A stretch of 64,000 nt of DNA from Kribbella voronezhensis (GCF_004365175.1 NZ_SOCE01000001.1:4099403-4163402); one strand, 5' to 3'; positions 48,012 to 56,566 are shown, counted from the first letter of the stretch. Translations and numbers: made by a program. Notes: generated from the letters alone by a model not told the origin.

Positions 48012-48524
48012 ATGGGTGACCGGGACCGGGAGTATGTGGAGTTCGTCGAGGCGGCGAGTTCGTCGTTGCGGCGGACGGCGTACCTGGTCTGCGGCGACTG
48101 GCATCGGGCGGACGACGTGGTCCAGGACGCGCTCTACAAGCTGTACCTGGCTTGGTCGAAGGTGGATCGCAGCGGGAACCCGCTGGCGTATGCCCGCCGC
48201 GTCGTGGTGAACGCGGCCCTGGACAGCGGTCGCCGCCCCTGGCGCCGGGAGGTGCCGACCGACAGAGCGCCGGACCTGACGCAGTACGGCGGCGATCCAG
48301 CCGGCACCCAGGCGGACCAGGACGAGCTCCGTACTGCGCTCGCCGTCCTCTCACCGCGACAACGAGCTTGCGTGGTGCTCCGGTACTACGAGGACCTGTC
48401 GGTCGACCAGACCGCCGAGATCCTCGGCTGCACCACCGGCACCGTCAAGAGCCAGTCCTCCCGCGCCCTCGAAACCCTCCGGCAGGCGATGAACCGGGCG
48501 CGGCAGATCGGCCACGCATCATGA
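48012..48524 (+). CDS. RNA polymerase sigma-70 factor, SigE family (ECF), second copy
   Basis: This 170-residue protein has region 2 at about 10-70 (LRRTAYLVCGDWHRADDVVQDALYKLYLAW) and region 4 at about 100-160 (LSPRQRACVVLRYYEDLSVDQTAEILGCTTGTVKSQSSRAL). It resembles the sigma factor at 309-812 in length and layout but is clearly diverged. ATG 48012 is chosen because GGGAGG (48002-48007) sits 4 nt upstream; the start at 48000 lies before that site. The next gene, starting 11 bp after the stop, encodes its membrane partner. Confidence 0.9.
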   Translation: MGDRDREYVEFVEAASSSLRRTAYLVCGDWHRADDVVQDALYKLYLAWSKVDRSGNPLAYARRVVVNAALDSGRRPWRREVPTDRAPDLTQYGGDPAGTQADQDELRTALAVLSPRQRACVVLRYYEDLSVDQTAEILGCTTGTVKSQSSRALETLRQAMNRARQIGHAS

Positions 48525-48535
48525 AGGAGTACGAG

Positions 48536-49423
48536 ATGAAAGACCTCCAGGAACTCGGCGCCGAACTCCACCGCCTGGCGGACGACGACCCGCTGGACCC
48601 GATCGACTCGGCAGCCCTGCTCGAACGCGGCCGGCGCGGGCGGAAGCGTCGCAGGGCGGCCTCGATCGGCGGGGTGGTCGCTGGGGTGGCAGTGATCGCG
48701 GCAGCCGCGGCCTACCTGCCCGATCTCGGCACGACCTCGGGCCGACCGGGCGTAGCCGGCACCAGCCCCTCGCCCACCTTGGAAAAGACCAAGATCGTGA
48801 AGGTTCAGAAGGACTACCAGCGCAACGTCGACGCGTCGGGTCGCACGGTGGACAACCCGAAGTTCGACCAGGCCGCGCTCTTGGAGGCTTGCGCGGCCAA
48901 GCTGAATGACCGGGCCCATCGCGACCCAGCGAAGGCAAGCCGCCCGTCGGCCGTGGATCTCACCGGCTGGCGAGTGATGGCACGCTCGATCCAGCCGAAG
49001 ATCGGTACGGCGCTCGTGGCGGTCTCTCCGTCGAACAAGCAGGTGGCGTACTGCGACCTGTACGTGTCGACGGTGCCCTCGGGCCTGGGGGCGAGTTCCT
49101 ACACCCGAGTCGGCACTGTGACCGCCGCGCCCGGGAAGATGGATCCGAACCTGATGGGCCAAGGGTCGACCTGTGCGGCAGGCACACCCTGCAAGGGCAT
49201 GATGTTTCTCGACGGCAGCCGGTTGCCGGTCCGCGCTGTGCGGCTCGAGATCGATGCCAAGAACGGCCACAAGATTTCTGTGCCCGTCAATGACGGCTAC
49301 TTCGCCCTGATCTGGGCTGCCGGACCCAATGCGCTGTTCCCCGCCGCCTACCGGGCGTACGACGCCGCCGGCAAGGCCCTGCCGCAGGACCAGCCCGCCC
49401 TGGGGCCGACCAGGATCCCGTGA
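48536..49423 (+). CDS. Membrane partner (anti-sigma-like) of the second SigE-type sigma factor
   Basis: This 295-residue protein has a cytoplasmic N-terminus of about 40 residues, an RRGRKRRR basic cluster, one hydrophobic segment (about 45-65) and an extracytoplasmic domain with three Cys. The layout matches the protein at 1-285. ATG 48536 is preferred because AAGGAG (48524-48529) precedes it by 6 nt; the ATG at 48521 overlaps the sigma stop but lacks such a site. It probably holds the sigma factor at the membrane and responds to an external signal; this is inference from layout. Its stop overlaps a potential GTG of purB. Confidence 0.7.
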   Translation: MKDLQELGAELHRLADDDPLDPIDSAALLERGRRGRKRRRAASIGGVVAGVAVIAAAAAYLPDLGTTSGRPGVAGTSPSPTLEKTKIVKVQKDYQRNVDASGRTVDNPKFDQAALLEACAAKLNDRAHRDPAKASRPSAVDLTGWRVMARSIQPKIGTALVAVSPSNKQVAYCDLYVSTVPSGLGASSYTRVGTVTAAPGKMDPNLMGQGSTCAAGTPCKGMMFLDGSRLPVRAVRLEIDAKNGHKISVPVNDGYFALIWAAGPNALFPAAYRAYDAAGKALPQDQPALGPTRIP

Positions 49424-49473
49424 CCGGAGACCCGTGGTACCGGGGCTGGCAGGACGCGGGGGAGAATGGACGG

Positions 49474-50910
49474 GTGCCTGCCTCCAGTAAGCCCCGGATT
49501 CCTAATGTTCTTGCTGCGCGTTATGCCAGTTTGTCGATGGCTGAGTTGTGGTCACCGGAGCACAAGATCGTGCTCGAGCGGCAGTTGTGGCTGGCGGTGC
49601 TGAGCGCTCAGAAGGACTTCGGCGTGGCGGTGCCGGACGGGGTGATCGAGGACTACGAGCGGGTGCTGGACCAGGTCGACCTGGAGTCGATCGCGGCCCG
49701 CGAGCGGGTCACCCGGCACGACGTGAAGGCGCGGATCGAGGAGTTCAACGCGCTCGCGGGTCACGAGCACGTGCACAAGGGCCTGACCAGCCGGGATCTC
49801 ACCGAGAACGTCGAGCAGTTGCAGATCCGCGCCGGGCTCGAGCTCGTGCGCGACCGGGCGGTGGCGACCGCGGTGCAGCTGGGGCAGAAGGCCGCCGAGC
49901 ACGCGGCGCTGGTGATGACCGGGCGGTCCCACAACGTGGCGGCGCAGGCGACGACGCTGGGTAAGCGGTTCGCGTCGGCGGCCGACGAGCTGCTGGTCGC
50001 GATCGCGCGCCTGGAGGAGCTGATCGAGCGGTACCCGCTGCGCGGGATCAAGGGCCCGGTCGGTACGTCGCAGGACATGCTCGACCTGTTCGGCGGTCAG
50101 GAGAAGCAGCTCGCCGGGCTCGAGGGCGAGGTCGCTCAGCACCTCGGTTTCCGCCGGGTGCTCACGAGCGTCGGCCAGGTCTACCCGCGGTCCCTCGACT
50201 ACGAGGTCGTCACCGCGCTCGTCCAGCTGGCGGCGGGGCCGTCGAGCCTGGCGACCACGATCCGGCTGATGGCCGGGCACGAACTCGTCACCGAGGGGTT
50301 CAAGGAAGGCCAGGTCGGCTCGTCCGCGATGCCGCACAAGATGAACACCCGGTCCTGCGAGCGGGTGAACGGTCTCGCGGTGATCCTGCGCGGGTACGCG
50401 TCGATGGCCGGTGAGCTGGCCGGCAACCAGTGGAACGAGGGCGACGTCTTCTGTTCCGTCGTACGCCGGGTCGCGCTGCCGGACGCGTTCTTCGCCCTCG
50501 ACGGGTTGTTCGAAACGTTCCTCACGGTGCTGGACGAGTTCGGCGTCTACCCCGCCGTGGTCGCCCGTGAGCTGGAGCGCTACCTGCCGTTCCTGACCAC
50601 CACGAAGGTGCTGATGGCGGCGGTGAAGAACGGCGTTGGCCGGGAGACCGCGCACGAGGTGATCAAGGAGCACGCCGTCGCGATGGCGCTGGACCTGCGC
50701 AAGGGCTCGTCGGAGAACGACCTGTTCCGCCGGCTCGGCGAGGACGGCCGGCTCGGGCTGACCGAGGAGCAGATCGTCGGGATCGTCGGTGCGCCGCTGT
50801 CGTTCACCGGTGCGGCCGTTGCCCAGGTCAACGCCGTGGTCGCCAAGATCGACGCGCTGGCCAAGCGGTACCCCGAGGCCGCGGCCTACAAGCCTGGTGA
50901 CATCCTCTAG
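49474..50910 (+). CDS. purB: Adenylosuccinate lyase
   Basis: This 478-residue fumarase/aspartase-fold enzyme has TSRDLTENVEQLQI near 94-107 and the signature GSSAMPHKMNTRSCE near 283-297. It removes fumarate from SAICAR and from adenylosuccinate, so it follows both PurC and PurA. The GTG at 49474, 9 nt after GGGGGAG, gives MPASSKPRIPNVLAARYAS, the family start. An upstream GTG at 49420 would form a 4-bp overlap with the anti-sigma stop but adds 18 residues without homology. A small membrane protein follows 6 bp downstream. Confidence 0.95.
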   Translation: MPASSKPRIPNVLAARYASLSMAELWSPEHKIVLERQLWLAVLSAQKDFGVAVPDGVIEDYERVLDQVDLESIAARERVTRHDVKARIEEFNALAGHEHVHKGLTSRDLTENVEQLQIRAGLELVRDRAVATAVQLGQKAAEHAALVMTGRSHNVAAQATTLGKRFASAADELLVAIARLEELIERYPLRGIKGPVGTSQDMLDLFGGQEKQLAGLEGEVAQHLGFRRVLTSVGQVYPRSLDYEVVTALVQLAAGPSSLATTIRLMAGHELVTEGFKEGQVGSSAMPHKMNTRSCERVNGLAVILRGYASMAGELAGNQWNEGDVFCSVVRRVALPDAFFALDGLFETFLTVLDEFGVYPAVVARELERYLPFLTTTKVLMAAVKNGVGRETAHEVIKEHAVAMALDLRKGSSENDLFRRLGEDGRLGLTEEQIVGIVGAPLSFTGAAVAQVNAVVAKIDALAKRYPEAAAYKPGDIL

Positions 50911-50916
50911 CTCGAC

Positions 50917-51273
50917 ATGTACGAACCGCTCACCTGGGTGCTGGTCGCCCTGTCGCTGGCCGCGATGGTTTTCGCGGTGCTGCTGGCCGCCCTGGACCGC
51001 CGGATCAACTGGCCGATCCTCGGGGTCCTCGGCGTGATCGAGGTCGCGCTGATCGCCCAACTGGTGGTCGGTGTCGTCCAGTTGGCGGGGACCTCGCGGG
51101 ACGTGTCGGGCCCGTTCTTCGTCGGCTACCTGATCGGCTCCCTGCTGATCCTGCCGGTCGGCGCGCTGTGGGCGCTGGCGGAGAGCAGCCGCTGGGGCGC
51201 AGGCGCGCTGGCCATCGCGTGCCTGGTGATCCCGATCCTCGAACTTCGCCTGCACGACATCTGGGTGGCGTGA
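50917..51273 (+). CDS. Small four-helix membrane protein of unknown function
   Basis: This 118-residue protein has four hydrophobic segments (about 8-28, 33-55, 66-88, 92-110). It starts 6 bp after purB and is followed 1 bp later by another membrane protein gene, so all three are probably cotranscribed. No family is recognised; the layout of small paired four-helix proteins is common in actinomycete genomes. Confidence 0.7.
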   Translation: MYEPLTWVLVALSLAAMVFAVLLAALDRRINWPILGVLGVIEVALIAQLVVGVVQLAGTSRDVSGPFFVGYLIGSLLILPVGALWALAESSRWGAGALAIACLVIPILELRLHDIWVA

Positions 51274-51274
51274 C

Positions 51275-51670
51275 ATGACAGACGCGTCGGAGACCAGGCA
51301 CGGGCCCGGCCGGATCCTGATCGCGGTCTACGGGATCTTCGCGCTGGCGGCGACCGCGCGGGCCGGCGTACAGATCGCAACGCAGTACTCCGAGGCCCCG
51401 CTCGCCTACACCTTGTCGGCTGTTGCCGCGGTCATCTATTGCGCCGCGACCTTCGCCCTGGCGAAGGCGACCGTCGTGTCGCGCAAAGTGGCGACCGTGG
51501 CGATCGTCGTCGAACTGGTCGGTGTCGTGGGCATCGGCGCCTTCAGCTACGCCGCTCCCGAGCACTTCCCGGACCAGACGGTCTGGTCCCACTTCGGCCA
51601 GGGCTACGGCTTCGTGCCGCTCGTGCTTCCGGTTCTCGGCCTGCTCTGGCTCCGCCGTACCAGAAGCTGA
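51275..51670 (+). CDS. Small four-helix membrane protein of unknown function (second of pair)
   Basis: This 131-residue protein has four hydrophobic segments (about 14-33, 42-64, 70-90, 108-126). A conserved-looking loop (SYAAPEHFPDQTVWSHFGQGYGF) lies before the last segment. It follows the preceding gene with a 1-bp spacer. No function can be assigned; it may form a complex with its neighbour. Confidence 0.7.
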   Translation: MTDASETRHGPGRILIAVYGIFALAATARAGVQIATQYSEAPLAYTLSAVAAVIYCAATFALAKATVVSRKVATVAIVVELVGVVGIGAFSYAAPEHFPDQTVWSHFGQGYGFVPLVLPVLGLLWLRRTRS

Positions 51671-51733
51671 CTCCCAGCGAACTGCCAGCTCTGCACAGGG
51701 AGTGACTCAGGTTCACCGGACAGCATCGGTGAC

Positions 51734-52954
51734 ATGCAGATTTCAGGTCATCCTCGGGTCGAGATCGTCGTACCCGTCAAAAACGAGGAGTACGACCTCG
51801 GCCCGAATATTCGCCGGTTGCGGGAGTATCTGGATACCGCGTTCCCGTTCGCGGCCGAGGTCTGCATCGCCGACAACGGCAGTACGGACGCCACCTACGA
51901 GATCGGCTGCCTGCTGGCCACCGAGCTGCCCGGGGTCCGGGTGGTCCGGATCGAGCAGCCGGGCCGGGGCCGTGCGCTGAAGCAGGTCTGGTCGTCCAGC
52001 GACGCTGACGTGCTGGCGTACATGGACGTAGATTTGTCGACAAATCTGAACGCCTTGTTGCCCCTGGTGGCGCCGCTGGTCGCCGGGCACAGCGACGTCG
52101 CGATCGGCACCCGGCTGGCTCGCGGTTCGCGGGTGGTCCGGCGGCCCAAGCGAGAGGTGATCTCCCGCGGCTACAACCTGTTGCTCAGGGCAACTTTGGC
52201 GACCGGGTTCTCCGATGCGCAGTGCGGGTTCAAGGCGATCCGCCGGGACGTGGCCGTCGAGTTGTTGCCGCTGGTGCAGGACACGAGTTGGTTCTTCGAC
52301 ACCGAACTGCTGGTGCTGGCCGAGCGAGCCGGGCTGCGGATCCACGAAGTACCGGTGGATTGGGTCGACGACCTGGACTCGCGGGTGAAGATCGCCAAGA
52401 CGGTCGCCGAGGATCTCCGCGGGATCGTGCGGCTGAGCCGGAGCACTGTCGACCTCGAGCCGGTACGGCGTACTTTCGGGCGACCCGCGATCGCCGATCC
52501 CAAGACCGCGCTCGCAGCACGCGTCCTGCGGTTCTGCGCGATCGGCGTGCTGAGCACTCTCGCGTACGCCCTGCTGTATCTCGTGATGCGGCAGGCGATG
52601 CCGGCCCAGGTGGCCAACCTCCTGGCTCTGCTGGTGACCGCGATCGGCAACACCGCGCTCAACCGCCGGGTCACGTTCGGCGTACGTGGCGGCCGGAATC
52701 GCGTGCGGCATCAACTGCGCGGCCTGGTCACCTTCGCCATCGGCTGGAGCCTGACCGCGTCCTCCCTGTGGTTGTTGCACACGGCAACCGCAGTACCGGC
52801 GCGTGGGCTCGAGATCGTCGTCCTGACGGCCGCGAACCTGGCCGCGACGCTGGTCCGCTACAGCCTCTTCGCCAGCTGGGTCTTCGACGACGACGCACCC
52901 ACGCTGCCCACTTTCGAGACGCCCGCACTGATCGACAACACCCGGAGTCACTGA
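51734..52954 (+). CDS. Glycosyltransferase family 2 (DPM-like) fused to a GtrA-like membrane domain
   Basis: This 406-residue protein has an N-terminal GT2 domain (about 8-235: VEIVVPVKNEEYDL, IADNGSTDAT, DVLAYMDVDLSTN as the DxD site, QCGFKAIRRD) and a C-terminal GtrA-like domain (about 270-390) with four hydrophobic segments. It resembles proteins that load a sugar onto polyprenyl phosphate and flip it. The product would feed the GT39 enzyme encoded next. Its stop overlaps the next start (TGATG). The sugar donor is unknown. Confidence 0.9.
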   Translation: MQISGHPRVEIVVPVKNEEYDLGPNIRRLREYLDTAFPFAAEVCIADNGSTDATYEIGCLLATELPGVRVVRIEQPGRGRALKQVWSSSDADVLAYMDVDLSTNLNALLPLVAPLVAGHSDVAIGTRLARGSRVVRRPKREVISRGYNLLLRATLATGFSDAQCGFKAIRRDVAVELLPLVQDTSWFFDTELLVLAERAGLRIHEVPVDWVDDLDSRVKIAKTVAEDLRGIVRLSRSTVDLEPVRRTFGRPAIADPKTALAARVLRFCAIGVLSTLAYALLYLVMRQAMPAQVANLLALLVTAIGNTALNRRVTFGVRGGRNRVRHQLRGLVTFAIGWSLTASSLWLLHTATAVPARGLEIVVLTAANLAATLVRYSLFASWVFDDDAPTLPTFETPALIDNTRSH

Positions 52955-54975
52955 TGAGTACCCTGACCGAACCGAGAACCGTCGCCGGGTCGTCACGCGC
53001 CCGGCCGCTCGCCAACTCACTGACGATCACCAAGGACAAGGCCTTGCTCGGCGGCCTGTTGTTGCTGACGGCAATCGCCTACCTGTGGGGCCTGTCCAAG
53101 AACGGCTACGCCAACGAGTACTACGCGGCCGCTGTGCAGGCCGGCTCGACCAGCTGGAAGGCCTGGTTCTTCGGGTCGTTCGACTCCTCGAGCTTCATCA
53201 CCGTCGACAAGACGCCGGCCTCGTTGTGGGTGATGGGACTGTCCGGCCGGATCTTCGGGTTCGGCGTCTGGAGCATGCTGATCCCGCAGGCCTTGATGGG
53301 TGTCGCCAGTGTCGGCGTTCTCTACGTCTCGGTACGACGCTGGTTCTCGGCCAACGCCGCATTGCTCGCCGGAGCCGTCCTCGCGCTGACGCCGGTCGCC
53401 GTCCTGATGTTCCGCTTCAACAACCCGGATGCGCTGCTGATCCTGCTGCTGGTCGCCGGAGCCTGGGCGGTGACCCGGGCGATCGACTCGGTCGAGCACG
53501 CCGGACGCTGGATGGCGCTGGCCGGGATGTTCGTCGGCTTCGGGTTCCTCACCAAGATGCTGCAGGCGTTCCTGGTCCTGCCTGCCTTCGGGCTGGCCTA
53601 CCTGATCGCGGGCAAACCCGCGCTCGGCAAGCGGATCGTGCACAGTGCGGTCGCGCTCGGAGCGATGATCGTCAGTGCGGGCTGGTGGGTCGCGATCGTC
53701 GAGTTGCTGCCGGCCTCGGCGCGGCCGTACATCGGCGGCTCCTCGACGAACAGCATTCTCGAACTGACGCTGGGCTACAACGGGCTCGGGCGGTTGACGG
53801 GCGACGAGACCGGCTCGGTCGGCGGCGGCGTCGGCAATCCGGGCTGGGGTGGCGCGACCGGGCTGCGGCGCTTGTTCGGCGGCGAGTTCGGCAGCCAGAT
53901 CTCCTGGTTGTTGCCGACGGCACTGTTGTCGCTCGTCGTACTGGTGGTGGCTGCGGGACGAGCTGGACGCACCGACCGGACGCGCGCGTTCGCTGTGTTG
54001 TGGGGCGGCTGGCTGGTCGTCACCGGGCTGGTCTTCAGCTACATGCAGGGCATCATCCATCCCTACTACATGATCGCGCTGGCTCCTGCGATCGCTGCCT
54101 TGATCGGTGCCGCCGCCTCGGTTCTGTGGCGTCGACGCACCGAGTGGCCGGCTCGGGCGGCCCTTGCCGGCGGCACCTTGCTGACGGCCGGCTGGAGCTT
54201 TTCGTTGCTGAACGCAACGCCCAGCTGGCAGCCGTGGTTACGCTGGACCGTTCTCATCGCAGGGGTGGTCGGCGCCGGTCTCGTGATGCTCCTGCCGGAG
54301 TTGCAGTTGCGTCGTACTGCGGTCCGCCGGGCCGGGCTGTTCGCCGGAGCGCTGTTGGCTTTGACGGCACTTGCCGGACCGGCGGCGTACTCGGTGCAGA
54401 CCATCAGCACTGTGCATGCGGGAGCCATTCCGACGGCCGGGCCTGCCGGGGCAGCCGGTCCCGGTGGCATGGGTGGCCGGATGGCTCCGCCTGCCGGCGC
54501 CACGACAGGGCAAGGTGGCCCGGGCACGACGAACGGCCAAGGTGGCCCGGGTACGACGAACGGGCAGGGTATGCCGACCATGCCGCAAGGTGGCGGTGGG
54601 ATCGGCGGATTCCTTGGCGGTAGTGGGACCAGCGGGGTCTCGAGCGAGCTCGTCACGCTGCTGCAGCAGGGTGCCAAGGGCTACACCTGGGCGGCGGCCG
54701 CGGCGACCGCTATGAGTGCCGCGCCACTGCAACTCGCGTCCGACGCGCCGGTGATGGCGATCGGCGGCTTCAACGGGACGGACCCGGCGCCCTCGCTGGC
54801 CGCGTTCCAGGAACTGGTTGCCCAGGGCAAGATCCATTACTTCGTCGGCAGCGGCGGTGGCGGCTTCGGCGGCAACCGGGGTGGCACGTCGAGCGACATC
54901 GCCACCTGGGTCGCCGCGAACTTCCAGGCGCAGACCATCGGCAACACCACCGTCTACGACCTCACCGGCAAATGA
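52954..54975 (+). CDS. GT39/ArnT-type polyprenyl-phosphate-dependent glycosyltransferase with Gly-rich extracytoplasmic tail
   Basis: This 673-residue membrane protein has the ArnT/PMT_2 start (GLSKNGYANEYYAAAVQAG near 44-62, then the Thr/Asp-rich loop FITVDKTPASLWVMGL), about twelve membrane segments, and an outer C-terminal domain. That domain contains a Gly/Pro/Met-rich low-complexity stretch with two exact GQGGPGTTN repeats near residues 522-539 and several Gly-rich loops. It should transfer a sugar from a lipid carrier to an acceptor outside the cytoplasmic membrane. The acceptor and sugar are unknown. The unit is GT2-GtrA, GT39 and the small Gln/Pro-rich protein, all overlapping or adjacent. 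Confidence 0.88.
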   Translation: MSTLTEPRTVAGSSRARPLANSLTITKDKALLGGLLLLTAIAYLWGLSKNGYANEYYAAAVQAGSTSWKAWFFGSFDSSSFITVDKTPASLWVMGLSGRIFGFGVWSMLIPQALMGVASVGVLYVSVRRWFSANAALLAGAVLALTPVAVLMFRFNNPDALLILLLVAGAWAVTRAIDSVEHAGRWMALAGMFVGFGFLTKMLQAFLVLPAFGLAYLIAGKPALGKRIVHSAVALGAMIVSAGWWVAIVELLPASARPYIGGSSTNSILELTLGYNGLGRLTGDETGSVGGGVGNPGWGGATGLRRLFGGEFGSQISWLLPTALLSLVVLVVAAGRAGRTDRTRAFAVLWGGWLVVTGLVFSYMQGIIHPYYMIALAPAIAALIGAAASVLWRRRTEWPARAALAGGTLLTAGWSFSLLNATPSWQPWLRWTVLIAGVVGAGLVMLLPELQLRRTAVRRAGLFAGALLALTALAGPAAYSVQTISTVHAGAIPTAGPAGAAGPGGMGGRMAPPAGATTGQGGPGTTNGQGGPGTTNGQGMPTMPQGGGGIGGFLGGSGTSGVSSELVTLLQQGAKGYTWAAAAATAMSAAPLQLASDAPVMAIGGFNGTDPAPSLAAFQELVAQGKIHYFVGSGGGGFGGNRGGTSSDIATWVAANFQAQTIGNTTVYDLTGK

Positions 54976-55460
54976 CCAGGCCAACCCAACCGGAGTACGA
55001 AATGACACAGAACCCTCAGTACACGCCCGAAATGCCGCAGTGGATCGCCGGAAGTCAGACACCGCCCGCTGCTGCTCAGCCGCCGGCCGCGGAGCCGCCC
55101 GCACCGCAGCAAGTAGCTCCTGTGGTTGGGAAGGGTAGGTGGAAGTCGTCCGACGGGAAGCCGACCGGTCTCGCTCTGGCGAGTGCCGGCTCGCTGCTCG
55201 CAGTACTGGCGTTCCTCGGCGGCACCGCGGTCGGGCATGCGTGGGGTGGCGCGAGCGGGACCGATCAGACACAGTTCGGTGGACCTGGTGGCGGTCGCTT
55301 CCGCCAGTTCCCCGGGCAGCCGCAAGGGGGCACCGGGCAAGGAACCCTGCCGGGCCAACAGCAGCAGGTGCCGGGCCAGCAGGTGCCCGGCCAGCAGGTG
55401 CCCGGCCAGAACCAGTCCGGCGGCCAGAACCAGTCCGGTGGTCAGACCCGAACGAGCTGA
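54972..55460 (+). CDS. Single-span membrane protein with Pro/Gln/Gly-rich repeats on both sides
   Basis: This 162-residue protein has a Pro/Ala/Gln-rich cytoplasmic arm (1-55), one hydrophobic segment (about 67-90), then a Gly- and Gln-rich outer tail with repeats such as VPGQQ and NQSGGQ. ATG 54972 overlaps the GT39 stop; an in-frame ATG at 55002 preceded by GGAG is an equally good start. It is the third gene of the glycosyltransferase unit. No family is recognised. The tail composition resembles that of the GT39 outer domain, suggesting joint action or common modification. Confidence 0.7.
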   Translation: MTRPTQPEYEMTQNPQYTPEMPQWIAGSQTPPAAAQPPAAEPPAPQQVAPVVGKGRWKSSDGKPTGLALASAGSLLAVLAFLGGTAVGHAWGGASGTDQTQFGGPGGGRFRQFPGQPQGGTGQGTLPGQQQQVPGQQVPGQQVPGQNQSGGQNQSGGQTRTS

Positions 55461-55532
55461 ACAACGCTGTCCGGTGGATGGAACGACACGCAGAGGGTTC
55501 CATCCACCGGAGAGTGGGGTAAGGATCGGGGC

Positions 55533-55952
55533 GTGGAATGGTCGAACGTCACTTGGTTCCTTACCGCCCTGGGGGCCGTCGTCGTCCTGCTGACGCGGAT
55601 CCGGCTCGGCGGCGACTCCGGCGATGGCCATCGGGTCAGCGGCGTGGCCGGCTTCTCGTCCGCGCTGGTGCGGATCCACACCACGGTCGGCGTGCTGACG
55701 CTGATCGCGTGGATTGTTGCCCTCGTCACCGGTACCCGGCTGATCGCGCTCGGCGCGCTGGCCGGATGGTGGCTGCTGGCAATCGTCGGATTGTTGCTGC
55801 TGGCCCGTTGGCTGCCCAGCGGCAGCAAGCACGCCAAGGGCGCGACGGGTGACGCCTGGGGCTCCGGTGCGGGCCTGTCCGTCCTCGGCCACGTCGGCAT
55901 GGTGGTCGGCGTCGCCTACTTCACCTTCGTCACCGTCACCGAGCGTCTGTAG
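55533..55952 (+). CDS. Four-helix membrane protein of unknown function
   Basis: This 139-residue protein has about four hydrophobic segments. Histidines occur in two of them (VRIHTTVGVLT, VLGHVGMVVGV) and could bind haem b, as in small membrane cytochromes, but this is only a possibility. The GTG at 55533 begins it; there is no strong ribosome-binding site. Its end overlaps the convergent TetR gene by 17 bp. Confidence 0.65.
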   Translation: MEWSNVTWFLTALGAVVVLLTRIRLGGDSGDGHRVSGVAGFSSALVRIHTTVGVLTLIAWIVALVTGTRLIALGALAGWWLLAIVGLLLLARWLPSGSKHAKGATGDAWGSGAGLSVLGHVGMVVGVAYFTFVTVTERL

Positions 55953-56520
55953 CCAACCCGGTCAGCAGGGCCGACAGCGTACGCCGTACCGCGTGCTCGT
56001 AGGCCGCGGCCGGCATCGTGCTCCCTGCGCCGGCCAGGCGGTCGTAGAGCAAGCCGTCCATCATCGCCGCGACCGGCCAGGCGACGTCCGCCGCGTCCGG
56101 AATCCCGAGTGCCGTCAGCAGCTGCGCGAGCCCGTCCCGCAACTGGCGACCGCCCCGGACGATTGCTTCCTGGAGGTCCGGCTGCCGCCGCGCTTCCAGC
56201 GAGAGTTCGTACCGCGCGGCGAGGTCGTCGGCCCGCGCCTGCGCGATGCCGATGACCATCTCCGCCAGCAACTCCTCCAGCGGGGTGTCGCCCGGCCGTG
56301 GGGAGGTGGCGGTCAGATCGCGGGCGAGCATGCGGTTCACACAGGCAGTCAGCAGCGCGTTGCGAGTGCGCAGGTAGTACGACGTGGAGCCGGGCGGCAG
56401 GCCTGCTTCGGCGTCCACCGCCCGGTGGGTGAGTCCGCGGAGGCCCCGCGTCGCGACCAGGTGGATGGCCGCGTCGGCGATCGCGTTCTGCCGCTCGTCA
56501 CCCAGGGGAGTCTTCGTCAC
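55936..56520 (-). CDS. TetR-family regulator of the divergent flavin monooxygenase
   Basis: This 194-residue protein has the TetR helix-turn-helix at about 8-55 (AIADAAIHLVATRGLRGLTHRAVDAEAGLPPGSTSYYLRTRNALL) and a helical C-terminal domain of the TetR_C_6-like kind. It is divergent from a FAD monooxygenase gene with a 22-bp perfect palindrome in the 46-bp gap, so it very likely represses it. The inducer is unknown. Confidence 0.9.
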   Translation of the reverse strand: MTKTPLGDERQNAIADAAIHLVATRGLRGLTHRAVDAEAGLPPGSTSYYLRTRNALLTACVNRMLARDLTATSPRPGDTPLEELLAEMVIGIAQARADDLAARYELSLEARRQPDLQEAIVRGGRQLRDGLAQLLTALGIPDAADVAWPVAAMMDGLLYDRLAGAGSTMPAAAYEHAVRRTLSALLTGLATDAR

Positions 56521-56539
56521 GGCGGAAGTCTACCCATGG

Positions 56540-56561
56540 TGACTCTACAGATGTAGAGTCA
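56540..56561. promoter_or_regulatory. 22-bp perfect palindrome between TetR and flavin monooxygenase genes
   Basis: TGACTCTACA (56540-56549) and TGTAGAGTCA (56552-56561) are exact complements around GA. It ends 5 bp before the monooxygenase ATG at 56567 and starts 20 bp from the divergent TetR start, so a bound repressor would cover both promoters. A 10-bp perfect arm makes chance very unlikely. Confidence 0.85.
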
Positions 56562-56566
56562 TGGTC

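Noticed and set aside
49420..49473. purB beginning at the GTG that overlaps the anti-sigma stop
   Set aside because: The extra 18 residues have no family likeness, and a GGGGGAG site supports the GTG at 49474.
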